Source: SZUA-584 sp040768905
GTDB lineage: Bacteria > Bacillota > Clostridia > Christensenellales > SZUA-584
Direction: 5' to 3'
Length of the DNA stretch: 64,000 bases
NCBI GenBank assembly: GCA_040768905.1
Contig: JAXGMA010000001.1
Location: forward strand, 1,178,001-1,242,000
Made by a program: the position numbers and the translations under genes. The notes beneath the pieces were generated by a model. That model saw only the letters and a list, made by a program, of their open reading frames with translations. It searched no databases and was not told where the DNA came from. This document shows positions 16,819 to 25,306 of this stretch, one piece after another. Within the stretch, counting starts at the first letter, position 1. Each line of letters begins with the position of its first letter.

Positions 16819-16859
16819 AGGCCTCCCATGGCACGGTAATCCCTGTGCCATAGAGGCCT
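16819..16859. repeat. Long inverted repeat (AGGCCTC..ATGGCAC / GTGCCAT.GAGGCCT)
   Basis: Two arms of 14 matched bases, interrupted by one unpaired segment, with a 10-base loop. It lies just outside the 273-bp TIR element and 24 bases before a second hairpin. It has no T-tract, so it is more like a recombination or protein-binding site than a terminator. Confidence 0.6.
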
Positions 16860-16883
16860 AATCTTTACAGCTTATGGAAGCCG

Positions 16884-16918
16884 TAAAAACCCCTTCACTT
16901 ATAAGCAGTGAGAAGGGG
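16884..16918 (-). terminator. Terminator hairpin with T-tract
   Basis: CCCCTT and CACT pair with AGTG and AAGGGG around a seven-base loop with a 2-base bulge. The minus strand continues with TTTTTAC. It lies 38 bases beyond the small ORF ending at 16956, which supports that ORF being transcribed. Confidence 0.65.
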
Positions 16919-16955
16919 CTTTCGTGGAGTGCCAATTTTATTTGTTCACAGTTTA

Positions 16956-17174
16956 TTAACATTTTCTCTGCTGCACGGATTGAGAACTCAATAGCCCACT
17001 TGCTACACTTTTCCTGATAAGCGATCTGGGAATAGGCGAATCCGGGTCGACATATCCGGTGTCATTGGCGATATTGGTTGCAGTTGTCAAAAGGCGACAT
17101 ATCTGAAGTACGTCTTCGGACGATTTGGGTTGGATGTTCATATAAAAAAGACAGGCATATTTTCTTTTTCTCAT
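16956..17174 (-). CDS. Small hypothetical protein (72 aa), uncertain
   Basis: Starts with ATG after a GAAGG site, and is followed by a terminator hairpin. The N-terminus is MRKRKYACLFYMNIQP and the rest is Ser/Leu/Ile-rich, with no family I know. The region around it is full of mobile-element debris, so it may be a broken reading frame. I keep it only because of the ribosome binding site and terminator. Confidence 0.3.
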   Translation of the reverse strand: MRKRKYACLFYMNIQPKSSEDVLQICRLLTTATNIANDTGYVDPDSPIPRSLIRKSVASGLLSSQSVQQRKC

Positions 17175-17226
17175 ATACCGGCCTTCTTTCTTAAGTTTAG
17201 CGGCAGCGCCGCAAGTTTGGTGGGTC

Positions 17227-17248
17227 ATAGGGAGTGCGAACTCCCTAT
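17227..17248. repeat. 9-bp perfect inverted repeat ATAGGGAGT/ACTCCCTAT
   Basis: Perfect stem with a four-base loop. On the plus strand it is followed by a short T-run, so it may be a remnant terminator of an element lost from this debris region. The bases from 17249 to about 17635 otherwise hold nothing I can assign except another palindrome (17477-17497). Confidence 0.5.
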
Positions 17249-17476
17249 CAAGAGGGCTTTTGTATTAACAAATGCCATGATTGCAGGTGCATTTACTTTG
17301 TTTTCAGAGCTACTGCAGCAGCTCCAAATGAGGTTGTTTAAAAAGAGTCTTAAAGGCTTAAAAAACAATCAATCCCGTCAGATTATCTGCTTCGTATATG
17401 CTTTGATGCTAAATCAGCCAGTAAAAATCAAACTTAAATAACGCTTTGCACAGATTGGGGCAAGAAAATGAGTACT

Positions 17477-17497
17477 CTGTACACACACAGTGTACAG
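17477..17497. repeat. 8-bp perfect inverted repeat CTGTACAC/GTGTACAG
   Basis: Two 8-base arms separated by ACACA, in an otherwise non-coding stretch. It looks like an operator-type palindrome or an element end. No adjacent promoter is obvious. Confidence 0.4.
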
Positions 17498-17635
17498 CGA
17501 ATGACCAAAATTCTGTTTTCTCACGCGTTTTCTTGTGTGACGAATCTCTACAGCGATGGCTTTGTTTGCCCCATATAGTGTACTGACAATTGTAAAGTGG
17601 ACAATTAAAAAAGGGAATTTAACAGATATCGCTGA

Positions 17636-17780
17636 TTATTTACACCACGAACGCCATTTATATTTCAACCGCCAACTGCAGCTTTATCTGGTCACAATGC
17701 ATGTAACGGACAAATGGAGCATTCCTATCAAGGATTGGGGGGGCATCCTGATGTACCTGACGATTTGCTTTAGCGATAGG
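17636..17780 (+). pseudogene. C-terminal fragment of an IS256-family transposase (plus strand)
   Basis: A plus-strand stretch reads LQLYLVTMHVTDKWSIPIKD followed by WGGILMYLTICFSDR. This fits the conserved end of IS256-type transposases (LYL..x..KW..PI.DW..IL..L.I.F..R). The frame is open only locally and the rest of the gene is absent. It is joined head-to-tail with a different transposase fragment on the opposite strand. Confidence 0.5.
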
Positions 17781-18121
17781 CAACGTCCGAATCGCTGTAT
17801 TCAATCAGGTGGCTTGTCACCAAACCGATCAGCTGTATCGCCAGTATGTCGCGTCTCCCTTCGATATCGATACCGATGACGACCTATACGGCCATATGGA
17901 TCACTCGTTTGTCATACCGAATTTTTTCATATAAGGCATCCACCCATAGAACAGGAAAGATTTTGTTAAGTCTGCGACTTCGGAACGCTTGTACCTGCTC
18001 GTTTAGTTCTCTGGTTATGCTTGACACCTGTCCGCGAAATATGGATTCAATACCCAAGTTCTGCGCTAACCTTCTGATTTTCCTTGTCGATATACCGTTT
18101 GGAGTGCCCCCCCAATCCTTG
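17729..18121. repeat. Segment bounded by a 17-bp perfect inverted repeat
   Basis: CAAGGATTGGGGGGGCA at 17729-17745 recurs as its exact complement at 18105-18121, including the run of seven G or C. The two copies bracket the minus-strand transposase remnant. The left copy is itself part of the IKDWGG coding of the plus-strand IS256 fragment, so the right copy was probably created by an inversion or by recombination between two transposase copies. Confidence 0.8.
17770..18121 (-). pseudogene. Mutator/IS256-type transposase remnant with stop codon and internal deletion
   Basis: Minus-strand reading from the right gives NGISTRKIRRLAQNLGIES, then RGQVSSITRELNEQVQAFR, then FPVLWVDALYEKIRYDKRVI and, after an in-frame TAG, VVIGIDIEGRRDILAI. 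It then jumps to LVTSHLIEYSDSDVAYR and a stop. These are the central and final parts of Mutator-type transposases with the part in between deleted. The catalytic Asp of WVDALYEK is retained but the gene is dead. Confidence 0.78.
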
Positions 18122-18157
18122 TACCAGTTTCAAAGTTAGGGAATCGATGATATTGGG

Positions 18158-18745
18158 TGTCCCCCAAACTTAGGTCCAGTCTAAATGAGAAAATTTTATT
18201 GTTCAAATGCCCACAAACCCGGTATTTCGGGCATATTCGGCCCGCGCAAGATATTTTAGTGCGCTGTGCGGCCTGAACTCATTGTAGTCTTTTCGCCAGC
18301 GTTCGATCTTCTCTTGGGCATCCTACAGAGACATAAACCAGTTCGTATTCAGGCATTCGTCTCTGAAGCTCCCGTTGAATGATTCTATATGCGCATTGTC
18401 GGCAGGCCTTACCATTTTTTTGAGAGTACATCCTGCAGCATAATTTTGTCCAGGCTTAAATCGGCCACCAGTTTCTTCAACTTGATATTCTCTTCTTCAA
18501 GCTGCTTCATTCGCTTAACATCGCTGGGCAGCATCCCGCCAAACTTGTTTTTTCACCTGTAGAATGTCTGTTCTGCAACCCCCAGTTTTCGGCATACCTC
18601 AGCCACTGGCGTGCCCATTTCCGCTTGTTTCAATGCAAAGGCAATTTGCTCTTCAGTGTACCTGCTTTTCTTCATTTGTCCGTCCACTCCTTTTTTGTAT
18701 TGTAACATTTCTCTCATTTTGAGTGGACCATATTTTCAGGGAGCA
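18158..18745 (-). mobile_element. IS3-family (IS407-like) deletion derivative with both ends
   Basis: The left end TGTCCCCCAAAC..GGTCCA.TC and the complement of the right end TGCTCCCTGAAAAT..GGTCCACTC are imperfect terminal repeats of more than 30 bases. OrfA starts at an ATG at 18675 (KKSRYTEEQIAFALKQAE, then EVCRKLGVAEQTFYR). A TGA replaces the usual Trp, and the frame then continues with EEENIKLKKLVADLSLDKIM. It then breaks and resumes as the end of OrfB (ADNAHIESFNGSFRDECLNT, then WRKDYNEFRPHSALKYL). About 700 bases of orfB, including most of the rve core, are missing, so the element cannot transpose by itself. Confidence 0.85.
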
Positions 18746-18872
18746 GGTCAGATAGCAGAAAATAGTTGCATTTGTTCAACACGACACTGCAATCAAAGCA
18801 TTTGATTATATAGACTTTCAGCAATATACAAAATCAATCCAGGCGAGTCCTACCTACCAATTTTTACGTTAA

Positions 18873-19613
18873 TCATGTGATTTTTAAATGCTCTAAGCCC
18901 CATACCACAGCACCCAGTACTAGCATTTTATCAAGGATAATATAGTTTATTTTTTTTGAACTGTTCATCTCGCTAAGTTTCTCTTTAAGAAGGTTGATTC
19001 CTTCCTTATTGCTTCCCTTTACGTAGATAGACCCTGCAAGCACCACATCAATCTGATCTAAATGCCGCAGTTTGGACTCATGAATTGCAGCATGGATGGC
19101 TTTTGCATTGGCTTCACCCATTTCGCGCAACATGTTCAATGCTGTTTCATCTTTGTTGTCTGCCGCCTGAAAAATGATCACATCCAGATCCCTTAATTCA
19201 AGCATCTTATTCTCAATGCGAAAAATTAGCTCATCCATCATTTGCTCTTTTGAGTCGATTTGTAAAAACTCGAACAAAAGATCGGCCATTAAGGTGTGCT
19301 GTCTGTCCAAAAAAAGTGACTCATATACTTTTGCAACAACTTTTTTCCCAAGTAGATATCCGCCACCGTTGTCAGCCGTTAATTCAAACTGGCCACCGAT
19401 TTGGACCATATTTTCTTCCTGGTCTATTGCGACAACGCCATAACCTGTGTCATTAACTGCACAGACTCCGTAACCGCGAGGACATCCAGCTTTAACCCCG
19501 AGATACGCTTGATTACACAGTATATAGTCCTTATATCCGATTTGTTGTATAATGCTTGCGATACGTTCATAATGATATGCCGTGTCTAAGCCGGCGAAAC
19601 CAATGCAGCATAT
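18873..19613 (-). pseudogene. BadF/BadG-type ATPase (N-acetylglucosamine kinase-like), N-terminus missing
   Basis: The frame opens directly after the TAA of the mmsA-like gene, in the same frame, and reads CIGFAGLDTAYHYERIASII, then LCNQAYLGVKAGCPRGYGVC, GGQFELTADNGGGYLLGKKV and a C-terminal helix bundle ending LEHLKIT. This is the middle and end of the BadF/BadG/BcrA/BcrD ATPase fold. The first 55-70 residues with the phosphate-1 loop (GVDGGGTKT type) are gone and there is no start codon with a ribosome binding site. The first internal ATG (19409) would delete most of the first lobe. It may be translated as a fusion only by stop-codon readthrough, so I call it a pseudogene. Confidence 0.65.
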
Positions 19614-21140
19614 TTACTCGTGAGATCCGCCACCTACTGAACCATCCCAAGTATCGATTTTGGTCTTCTTCTTTTCCTCTTCGTCAAACCACTTTGTGGT
19701 GACGCATTTTGTTTCTGTAAAAAAACGAATCCCGTCTTTGCCTAACGTATGCATGTCTCCAAAAAACGAATCCTTATGGCCAGCAAAAGGGAACAGCCCG
19801 ACCGGTACAGGTATTCCTACATTTATTCCAACCATGCCTCCGTGTGTTCTTTTTGCGAACTCACGGCTATAGTAACCACTTTGTGTATATATCACAGAAC
19901 CATTTGCAAACCGGCTTTTGTTCATTATCGCAAGTCCTTCTTCAAAATCTTTGACCCTCTTTATGCAGAGTACCGGTCCGAATATTTCCTCGCTGCCGAT
20001 AGTCATTTCTTGCGTAACATGGTCAAAAATTGTCGACCCCAAATAAAAGCCATTCTCATAACCTTTTACGGAAACATTTCTGCCATCTAGTATCAGTTTT
20101 GCGCCTTCTTGGATCCCCTTTTCTATCCATCGCAGTACAAAATCACGGTGACTTTGCGTAACCAGCGGTCCAAGATCTGAAGATTTCTCATACGAAGGCC
20201 CAATTATCAGTTCGCTTGCATATTGAACGAGAAGTTCTGCCAACCTATCCGCTATGCTCTCCTGTGCTACAATGACCGGCAAAGCCATGCATCTTTCGCC
20301 TGCACATCCAAACGAGGAATTGATGATGCTCCTGGCCGACCTCTCCAACGCTGCATCTTCAAGTACCAGGCCATGGTTTTTGGCTTCACACAGAGACTGA
20401 ACCCTTTTACCATTTGCGGCCGCTGCGGAATAGATGTGTAACCCAACAGATGTTGAGCCTACAAAGCTTATGCCTTTTATATCGGGATGCTTCAAGAAAA
20501 TTTCAGCTTCTTTTCTGCTACAAGTCAGAATATTAAGAACGCCGGGGGGAAGCCCCGCTTCATGCCACAGTTCGGTCAGTTTAATCGCTGTCATAGGGGT
20601 GCTAGAAGCTGCCTTTATCACCATTGTGTTTCCCGTGGCGATGCAAAGCGGAGCCATCCAGCCCATAGGTATCATGCCAGGAAAATTAAACGGCACAATA
20701 CCCGCGAAAACACCCAGCGGTTCTCTGTATGACACCGTATCAAATCCAGCCGAGGTATCCATTAAGGAATCGCCCATCATAAGTGATGGAACACCGCACG
20801 CATATTCTACAGGCTCTTTAACTTTTAATATGTCTCCTTGTGCTTCTTTCCACACTTTTCCTTGTTCACGCGCAACTGTGTATGTAAGCTCATCCATGTT
20901 CTTGATAATCAAATCCCTGAAATTATACAAAACCTGAACACGCTTCATTACGGGCGTGTTGGACCACGATGAATACGCTTTTTTTGCGGCCGCAATGGTC
21001 CCGTTAACCTCATCTTCAGTACAGCACGGTGCTTTTGCAATAATTTTGCCAGTGCTCGGGTCAAATATATCCATGAAAACACCGGATTTTGATTCATGCC
21101 ATAATCCATCAGAATAATACTTCAATATCTCCTGTTTCAA
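19614..21140 (-). CDS. CoA-acylating methylmalonate-semialdehyde dehydrogenase-like protein (MmsA/IolA family)
   Basis: About 508 residues, full length for the family. The Rossmann NAD site (NTMVIKAASSTPMTA) is present. The catalytic cysteine lies in SSFGCAGERCMALP, where the GERCMA pattern is characteristic of MmsA, which converts malonate or methylmalonate semialdehyde to acetyl- or propionyl-CoA. The protein ends with RFFTETKCVTTKWFDEEE and an extended tail. Starts are TTG: the TTG at 21146 is only three bases from GGAGG, and the TTG at 21140 is nine bases away, so I prefer the latter. It is downstream of the second transketolase pair. The stop is immediately followed by the truncated BadF frame. 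In inositol and related sugar pathways this enzyme performs the last step. Confidence 0.88.
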   Translation of the reverse strand: MKQEILKYYSDGLWHESKSGVFMDIFDPSTGKIIAKAPCCTEDEVNGTIAAAKKAYSSWSNTPVMKRVQVLYNFRDLIIKNMDELTYTVAREQGKVWKEAQGDILKVKEPVEYACGVPSLMMGDSLMDTSAGFDTVSYREPLGVFAGIVPFNFPGMIPMGWMAPLCIATGNTMVIKAASSTPMTAIKLTELWHEAGLPPGVLNILTCSRKEAEIFLKHPDIKGISFVGSTSVGLHIYSAAAANGKRVQSLCEAKNHGLVLEDAALERSARSIINSSFGCAGERCMALPVIVAQESIADRLAELLVQYASELIIGPSYEKSSDLGPLVTQSHRDFVLRWIEKGIQEGAKLILDGRNVSVKGYENGFYLGSTIFDHVTQEMTIGSEEIFGPVLCIKRVKDFEEGLAIMNKSRFANGSVIYTQSGYYSREFAKRTHGGMVGINVGIPVPVGLFPFAGHKDSFFGDMHTLGKDGIRFFTETKCVTTKWFDEEEKKKTKIDTWDGSVGGGSHE

Positions 21141-21216
21141 TGCCAAAGTCCTCCTTTTGCAATTGGTTCATCCTTCATCCGTTCGTAAACGATAAACATA
21201 TCCTTACAACTTCCTA

Positions 21217-22185
21217 TTAACCTGTTTTGCGTGCCATGACCGCCTTCGCTTTTGCAGCGATGATAGGAGCCGTCAGCCCAAAACGCTCCATCAGATATTC
21301 TTCAGTCCCAACCTCGCCAAATTCGCCTTGCACCCCAATGCGCTCGAGCGGTGCGGGGTAGTTCTCGCAAAGCTCCTCAGCTACAGCGCTGCCTATACCG
21401 CCAATAATCTGATGATTCTCTACAGTTACAATTGCGCCTGTTAATTTCGCACTCTCAATAACACAGTGCTTATCTATGGGTTTTATCGTGAACATATCGA
21501 CTACTCGCGCTTGTATGCCCTCAGCAGCTAGCATATCTGCGGCTTTCAGGGACTCATACACGGTTACGCCATAGGTGATTATGGTAACGTCTCGGCCTTC
21601 TCTTAAAACGACAGCCTTGCCTATCTGAAATTCAGAACACTCATCATAAATCTTAACCATATTCTTGCGGGCGGTACGCATATACTGCACACCATAGGTT
21701 TTGGCCATCTGCTCAATAAGTTTCTTCATCATGACCGAGTCAGAGGGTTCTAGTATGGTAACTTTCGGCATCACTCTCATTATTCCCACATCTTCAAAAG
21801 CCATATGTGTCCCGCCGTTGTATGTGCTGCTCACACCGGCATCACCCCCAACTATCTTGACATTAAGATCGGGATAAGTGCAACACATGAATATCTGATC
21901 ATAAATCCTGCGAGTGGCAAATATGGCAAATGTACTTAAAAAAGGTATCATGCCTGCTGCCGACATGCCACCCGCCATGCTGCAGCCATTGGCCTCTTGA
22001 ACCCCCACGTTTATGGCCCGTTCCGGAAACTCTTCTGAAAAGGGAGTCAGCCCCATTGAGCTGCACAAATCACAGCTAATGACTACAATTTTGGGGTTAG
22101 CTCGGGCGGCTTCCTGTAACGCCGAACAATAGGCGGTGCGCATTTCAACGTTATCCATGATATGTTCGTTTATCAGTTTTACCAT
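21217..22185 (-). CDS. Transketolase, C-terminal (pyrimidine/TPP-binding plus C) subunit, second copy
   Basis: A 322-residue half-transketolase: it holds the pyrimidine-binding domain (RTAYCSALQEAARANPKIV, then GVQEANGCSMAGGMSAAGM with the Glu that activates TPP) and the C-terminal domain (GKAVVLREGRDVTIITYG, VVDMFTIKPID, TVENHQIIGGIGSAVAE). The partner subunit is encoded just upstream, with a seven-base overlap. A strong AGAGGTGATT site precedes the ATG. Several split transketolases act in sugar-acid and sulfosugar breakdown. The substrate here is unknown. Confidence 0.9.
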   Translation of the reverse strand: MVKLINEHIMDNVEMRTAYCSALQEAARANPKIVVISCDLCSSMGLTPFSEEFPERAINVGVQEANGCSMAGGMSAAGMIPFLSTFAIFATRRIYDQIFMCCTYPDLNVKIVGGDAGVSSTYNGGTHMAFEDVGIMRVMPKVTILEPSDSVMMKKLIEQMAKTYGVQYMRTARKNMVKIYDECSEFQIGKAVVLREGRDVTIITYGVTVYESLKAADMLAAEGIQARVVDMFTIKPIDKHCVIESAKLTGAIVTVENHQIIGGIGSAVAEELCENYPAPLERIGVQGEFGEVGTEEYLMERFGLTAPIIAAKAKAVMARKTG

Positions 22186-23042
22186 CTATAATCACCTCTT
22201 GGGTAAGTGCCTTGCGCATATCTCTTTTCAATTTCAGCAATAGCCCTGTCACCTTCCTTATGACCAAAAGAGAGGTAATGATTGAATTCGTGCTCCTCAG
22301 CGATATTTATGCCCAGCCCCTTTATCGTGTCCAGAACGATGCAGTGAGGTTTGCCCTTTACAGCCTTAGCGCTTTGTATAGCATTGTAGATTTCCTCCAC
22401 GTCGTAGCCCTTGATGGTTTCAACGTCAAATCCAAAAGCCCGAAACTTTTCCTCAATATTTAAAGGCTCATTTATATCTTCCAGCCTGCCGTCAAGCTGT
22501 TTTTTATTCCAATCTACAAAGCAAATAAAGCGATCCAGCTGTCTGTGATTGGCCTGCTGGCAGGCCTCCCATACCTGACCTTCGTTAAGCTCCCCATCCC
22601 CCACTATGCAATAAGTCCAGTTGTCCCGGTGCTGCAGGCGGTTGGCCAGGCAGATGCCCACTGCTGCGGATATACCCTGCCCTAATGATCCCGTGCTCAT
22701 ATCTACGCCGGGGGTTCTGAGCCTGTCCGCATGGCTGGGAAGCTTTGTTCCGGGTTTATTGATCGTTTTTAACCATCCCATTGGAAAATAACCCTTTAGT
22801 GCCAACACTGCATACAATGCGGGACCACTGTGGCCTTTGGAAAGCACGAGCCAATCCCTGTTTTCCCAAGCTGGATTCGTTGGATCGATTCTCATCACAC
22901 CCCCATATAGCACAGCTAAAACGTCCGCAATTGACGCCGATCCGCCTATATGCCCAAAACCTGCCTCCGCTATGGCTTTGGTGGTCTCGATACGGATGTC
23001 AGCACTTAGGCGGCGCATTTGTTCATAATCTATCTTGTTCAC
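22179..23042 (-). CDS. Transketolase, N-terminal (TPP-diphosphate-binding) subunit, second copy
   Basis: About 287 residues: the diphosphate-binding half with IRIETTKAIAEAGFGHIGGS, LSKGHSGPALYAVLA, MSTGSLGQGISAAVGICLA and the TPP motif VGDGELNEGQVWEACQQA. A GTG start with GGAGG six bases upstream is preferred. An in-frame ATG 90 bases further upstream would overlap the aldehyde dehydrogenase pseudogene and adds a segment with no family match. It forms a subunit pair with the downstream gene. Confidence 0.9.
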   Translation of the reverse strand: MNKIDYEQMRRLSADIRIETTKAIAEAGFGHIGGSASIADVLAVLYGGVMRIDPTNPAWENRDWLVLSKGHSGPALYAVLALKGYFPMGWLKTINKPGTKLPSHADRLRTPGVDMSTGSLGQGISAAVGICLANRLQHRDNWTYCIVGDGELNEGQVWEACQQANHRQLDRFICFVDWNKKQLDGRLEDINEPLNIEEKFRAFGFDVETIKGYDVEEIYNAIQSAKAVKGKPHCIVLDTIKGLGINIAEEHEFNHYLSFGHKEGDRAIAEIEKRYAQGTYPRGDYRW

Positions 23043-23076
23043 TTCCAACCTCCATGTTATGGACACTTGTTTCCAT

Positions 23077-24138
23077 TCACAAAACGCAATCCATACATTT
23101 CCCGCCCAACACACAGACGGCACCCTGTTCAATGGTTTTATTTACCTGCTTTTGCACCTTTTCGGCTGCATTACGGCTTATGAGCGATCCCATCTGTGTC
23201 TGGGGATCAAACGGATCGCCAATCACAATGCATTTCAGTTTTTCAATAAGCTTTTGCGTAAATGCCTCTTTGACAGTATTCTTCACAACAGATCGTTTGG
23301 ACGCAGCGCAGACCTGACCACAGTTGAGTGTTCTTCCATTGACAGCATTCTGGGCTGCGGCATCGAGGTCAGCATCGTCAAGCACGAGCATTGCATCATT
23401 TCCTCCAAGCTCCATACAAACTCTCGCCATATGGGATGCTGCATTAATACAGACATCCACTCCGACCTCTAAACTGCCTGTTAAAGAAATCGCATCGACC
23501 TTTGGAGATGAAGCAAGATGCCTTCCCACCTGCGAACCTCTGCCTGTGATAATTTGCATCGCCTGTGGTGGCATGCCCGCGCGCAGTATAATGTCCGTCA
23601 TCATGATATTGCTCAAAGGCGCCTCTGAAGAAGGCTTAACAATAACCGCATTCCCCATTGCCTATGCGGACACAACTTTATGTGCGTATAATTCAATGGG
23701 AAAATTGAAGGGAACCAAGCAGGCCACCACGCCTAGCGGATCGTGCCTGACAATCACGAGGTCAGTGTCATGAGGTAAAACCTGTTCGTACGTATGCCGC
23801 ATTTTTTCTGCATAACCTCTGAAAATAGCTACAGCGGTATTAACCTCACCCAGCGCATCGGAAAAAATCTTTCCCGTTTCCTTAACCAGTGTGACCGCAA
23901 GACTATCCTTAGCATCGAGGAGCATATCGGCAGCTTGACACAGTATTTCGTACCTCTTTTCAAAAGGAACTGCTGACCAGATATCCTTTCCTTCACAGGC
24001 GATCTCCAGCGCTCTCTCAACGTCCTGCGAAGTGGCGCTAGGCACCGTATCAACCAACTCGCCTGTAGCGAGATTGTATACCTCGATAACTTCACTGTTG
24101 TTACTTGCAACATGTTTTCCGCCAAGTATCATTTTCAT
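23077..24138 (-). pseudogene. NAD(P)-aldehyde dehydrogenase, inactivated (TAG, 5' duplication, 3' truncation)
   Basis: The first part (ILGGKHVASNNSEVIEVYNL to VACLVPFNFPIELYAHKVV) and the second part (AMGNAVIVKPSSEAPLSN to the ELGGNDAMLVLDDADLD and NCGQVCAASKR blocks) are in one frame, separated by a TAG at 23662-23664. They belong to succinate-semialdehyde/glycolaldehyde-type ALDHs. The catalytic Cys (GQVCAASKR) survives, but the last 120 or so residues, including the C-terminal Glu region, are missing after a short unrelated end (GGKCMDCVL). A 16-base duplication also separates the ribosome binding site from the original ATG. Confidence 0.88.
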
Positions 24139-24170
24139 CAAGTATCATTTTCATCAAGTATCATTTTCAT
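24123..24170. repeat. Three tandem copies of a 16-bp unit over the ALDH start codon
   Basis: AAGTATCATTTTCATC occurs three times in a row (one copy slightly offset at the end). Read on the minus strand each copy contains ATGAAAATGATACTT, so the start region has been triplicated. The total extra length is 32 bases, not a multiple of three. The AAAGGAG site is placed correctly for the first ATG (24170), which now gives a 10-residue peptide ending at a TGATG overlap with the real frame. Confidence 0.85.
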
Positions 24171-24244
24171 AGTGAAAAACTCCTTTCCCTTAATAACAAT
24201 CATTTTATCGTTTCTTTATTCGGAAACGCTTGCGCTCATTGGGC

Positions 24245-25264
24245 TCAGTATAGATCAATGGGCGCATTCTGATCTGTAGACCGCCGAATCACCATTTGTG
24301 TAGAAAAAACCTTTTGCTTTGGTTTTGTTGCAGGATATTTGATTCTGTTGATCAGCATATCCGCGGCTGCCCGGCACATGCTTTCAAGCGGCTGTGCCAT
24401 TGTGGATACCGATGGATCAAAGATGGAACCAAGCTGTATACCGTCAAAACCAAAGACAGCGACATCCTGCGGAATGCGAAAGTTGTTACTGGAAAGATAT
24501 TTTATGCCCCCGATTGCAAGCACATCGTTGGCTGCAACAATGGCATCAGGCGGCTCTGAAAGCCGCATGAGCTGTTTCGCCGCTGTGTAACCGCCATAGA
24601 AACTAGGCTCAGTGGTTATCATCAAGTCTTTATCAAAGGCAAGCTTTGAATTCTCGATCGCGTTACGATACGCTGTCTCTTTTTCATGGAAGGTGCTGCT
24701 TTTGATAGGGCCGCCGATAAAGCCTATCCTCTTATGGCCTTTTTCAATGAAATAACAGGTGGCCTGCTGTATACCCGCATATATATCCAGCAGCACTGTG
24801 TCAATTAAGCTGTTCTGGCTCCGGCAATTCATGATGACAACAGGGAGCTTTTTGTTTGCTCCCATCAGCAGCTCTTTTGTGACGATGTCGTCAATGCTGC
24901 ATAACACAACGCCGTCAACCGGGCTTGACGCTATATTCTTAAACAACGTATACACGGTATGATCGCTTGTGTCCATGGAATACAGTATAGAAGTGACCCC
25001 ATACGAAAGAAATGACACATGAAGCATGTTATACGCTTCCATATAATAGGGCGTTAATATATCGGGCACGACAACAGCCACCATGTTTTTTAGTTTTGTG
25101 CGCATGCTTCGCGCGGTGGCACTTGGGACATAGTTGAGCTTATGCACCACAGCCGCTATCTGCTCCTTATACTTTTCAGATAGTGCTTCAGGGTTATTGA
25201 AATACTTCGATACCGTACTGGGTGCAACCCCAGCCAAACGCGCCACATCTTTGATGACAGCCAT
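24245..25264 (-). CDS. LacI/GalR family transcriptional regulator
   Basis: About 339 residues. The DNA-binding domain VIKDVARLAGVAPSTVSKYF followed by a hinge helix (YVPSATARSMRTK) is typical. A periplasmic-binding-protein-like effector domain follows (MVAVVVPDILTPYY, then PVDGVVLCSIDD, KRIGFIGGPIKSST, PDAIVAANDVLAIGGIKYL, and VAVFGFDGIQLG). The ATG at 25264 with AGGAG at nine bases matches the family start. The longer frame adds ten residues. It sits in the middle of the catabolic operon and is the obvious regulator of it. A 14-base palindrome downstream of the operon promoter (30493-30506) is a candidate operator. Confidence 0.92.
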   Translation of the reverse strand: MAVIKDVARLAGVAPSTVSKYFNNPEALSEKYKEQIAAVVHKLNYVPSATARSMRTKLKNMVAVVVPDILTPYYMEAYNMLHVSFLSYGVTSILYSMDTSDHTVYTLFKNIASSPVDGVVLCSIDDIVTKELLMGANKKLPVVIMNCRSQNSLIDTVLLDIYAGIQQATCYFIEKGHKRIGFIGGPIKSSTFHEKETAYRNAIENSKLAFDKDLMITTEPSFYGGYTAAKQLMRLSEPPDAIVAANDVLAIGGIKYLSSNNFRIPQDVAVFGFDGIQLGSIFDPSVSTMAQPLESMCRAAADMLINRIKYPATKPKQKVFSTQMVIRRSTDQNAPIDLY

Positions 25265-25306
25265 TTTTCTACTCTCCTGTGTAATTGCTAACACAAACTC
25301 TCATAG

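Noticed and set aside
14368..18872. Direct-repeat attachment sites (attL/attR) for the recombinase
   Set aside because: No convincing pair of direct repeats was found by eye, so the ends of the element remain undefined.
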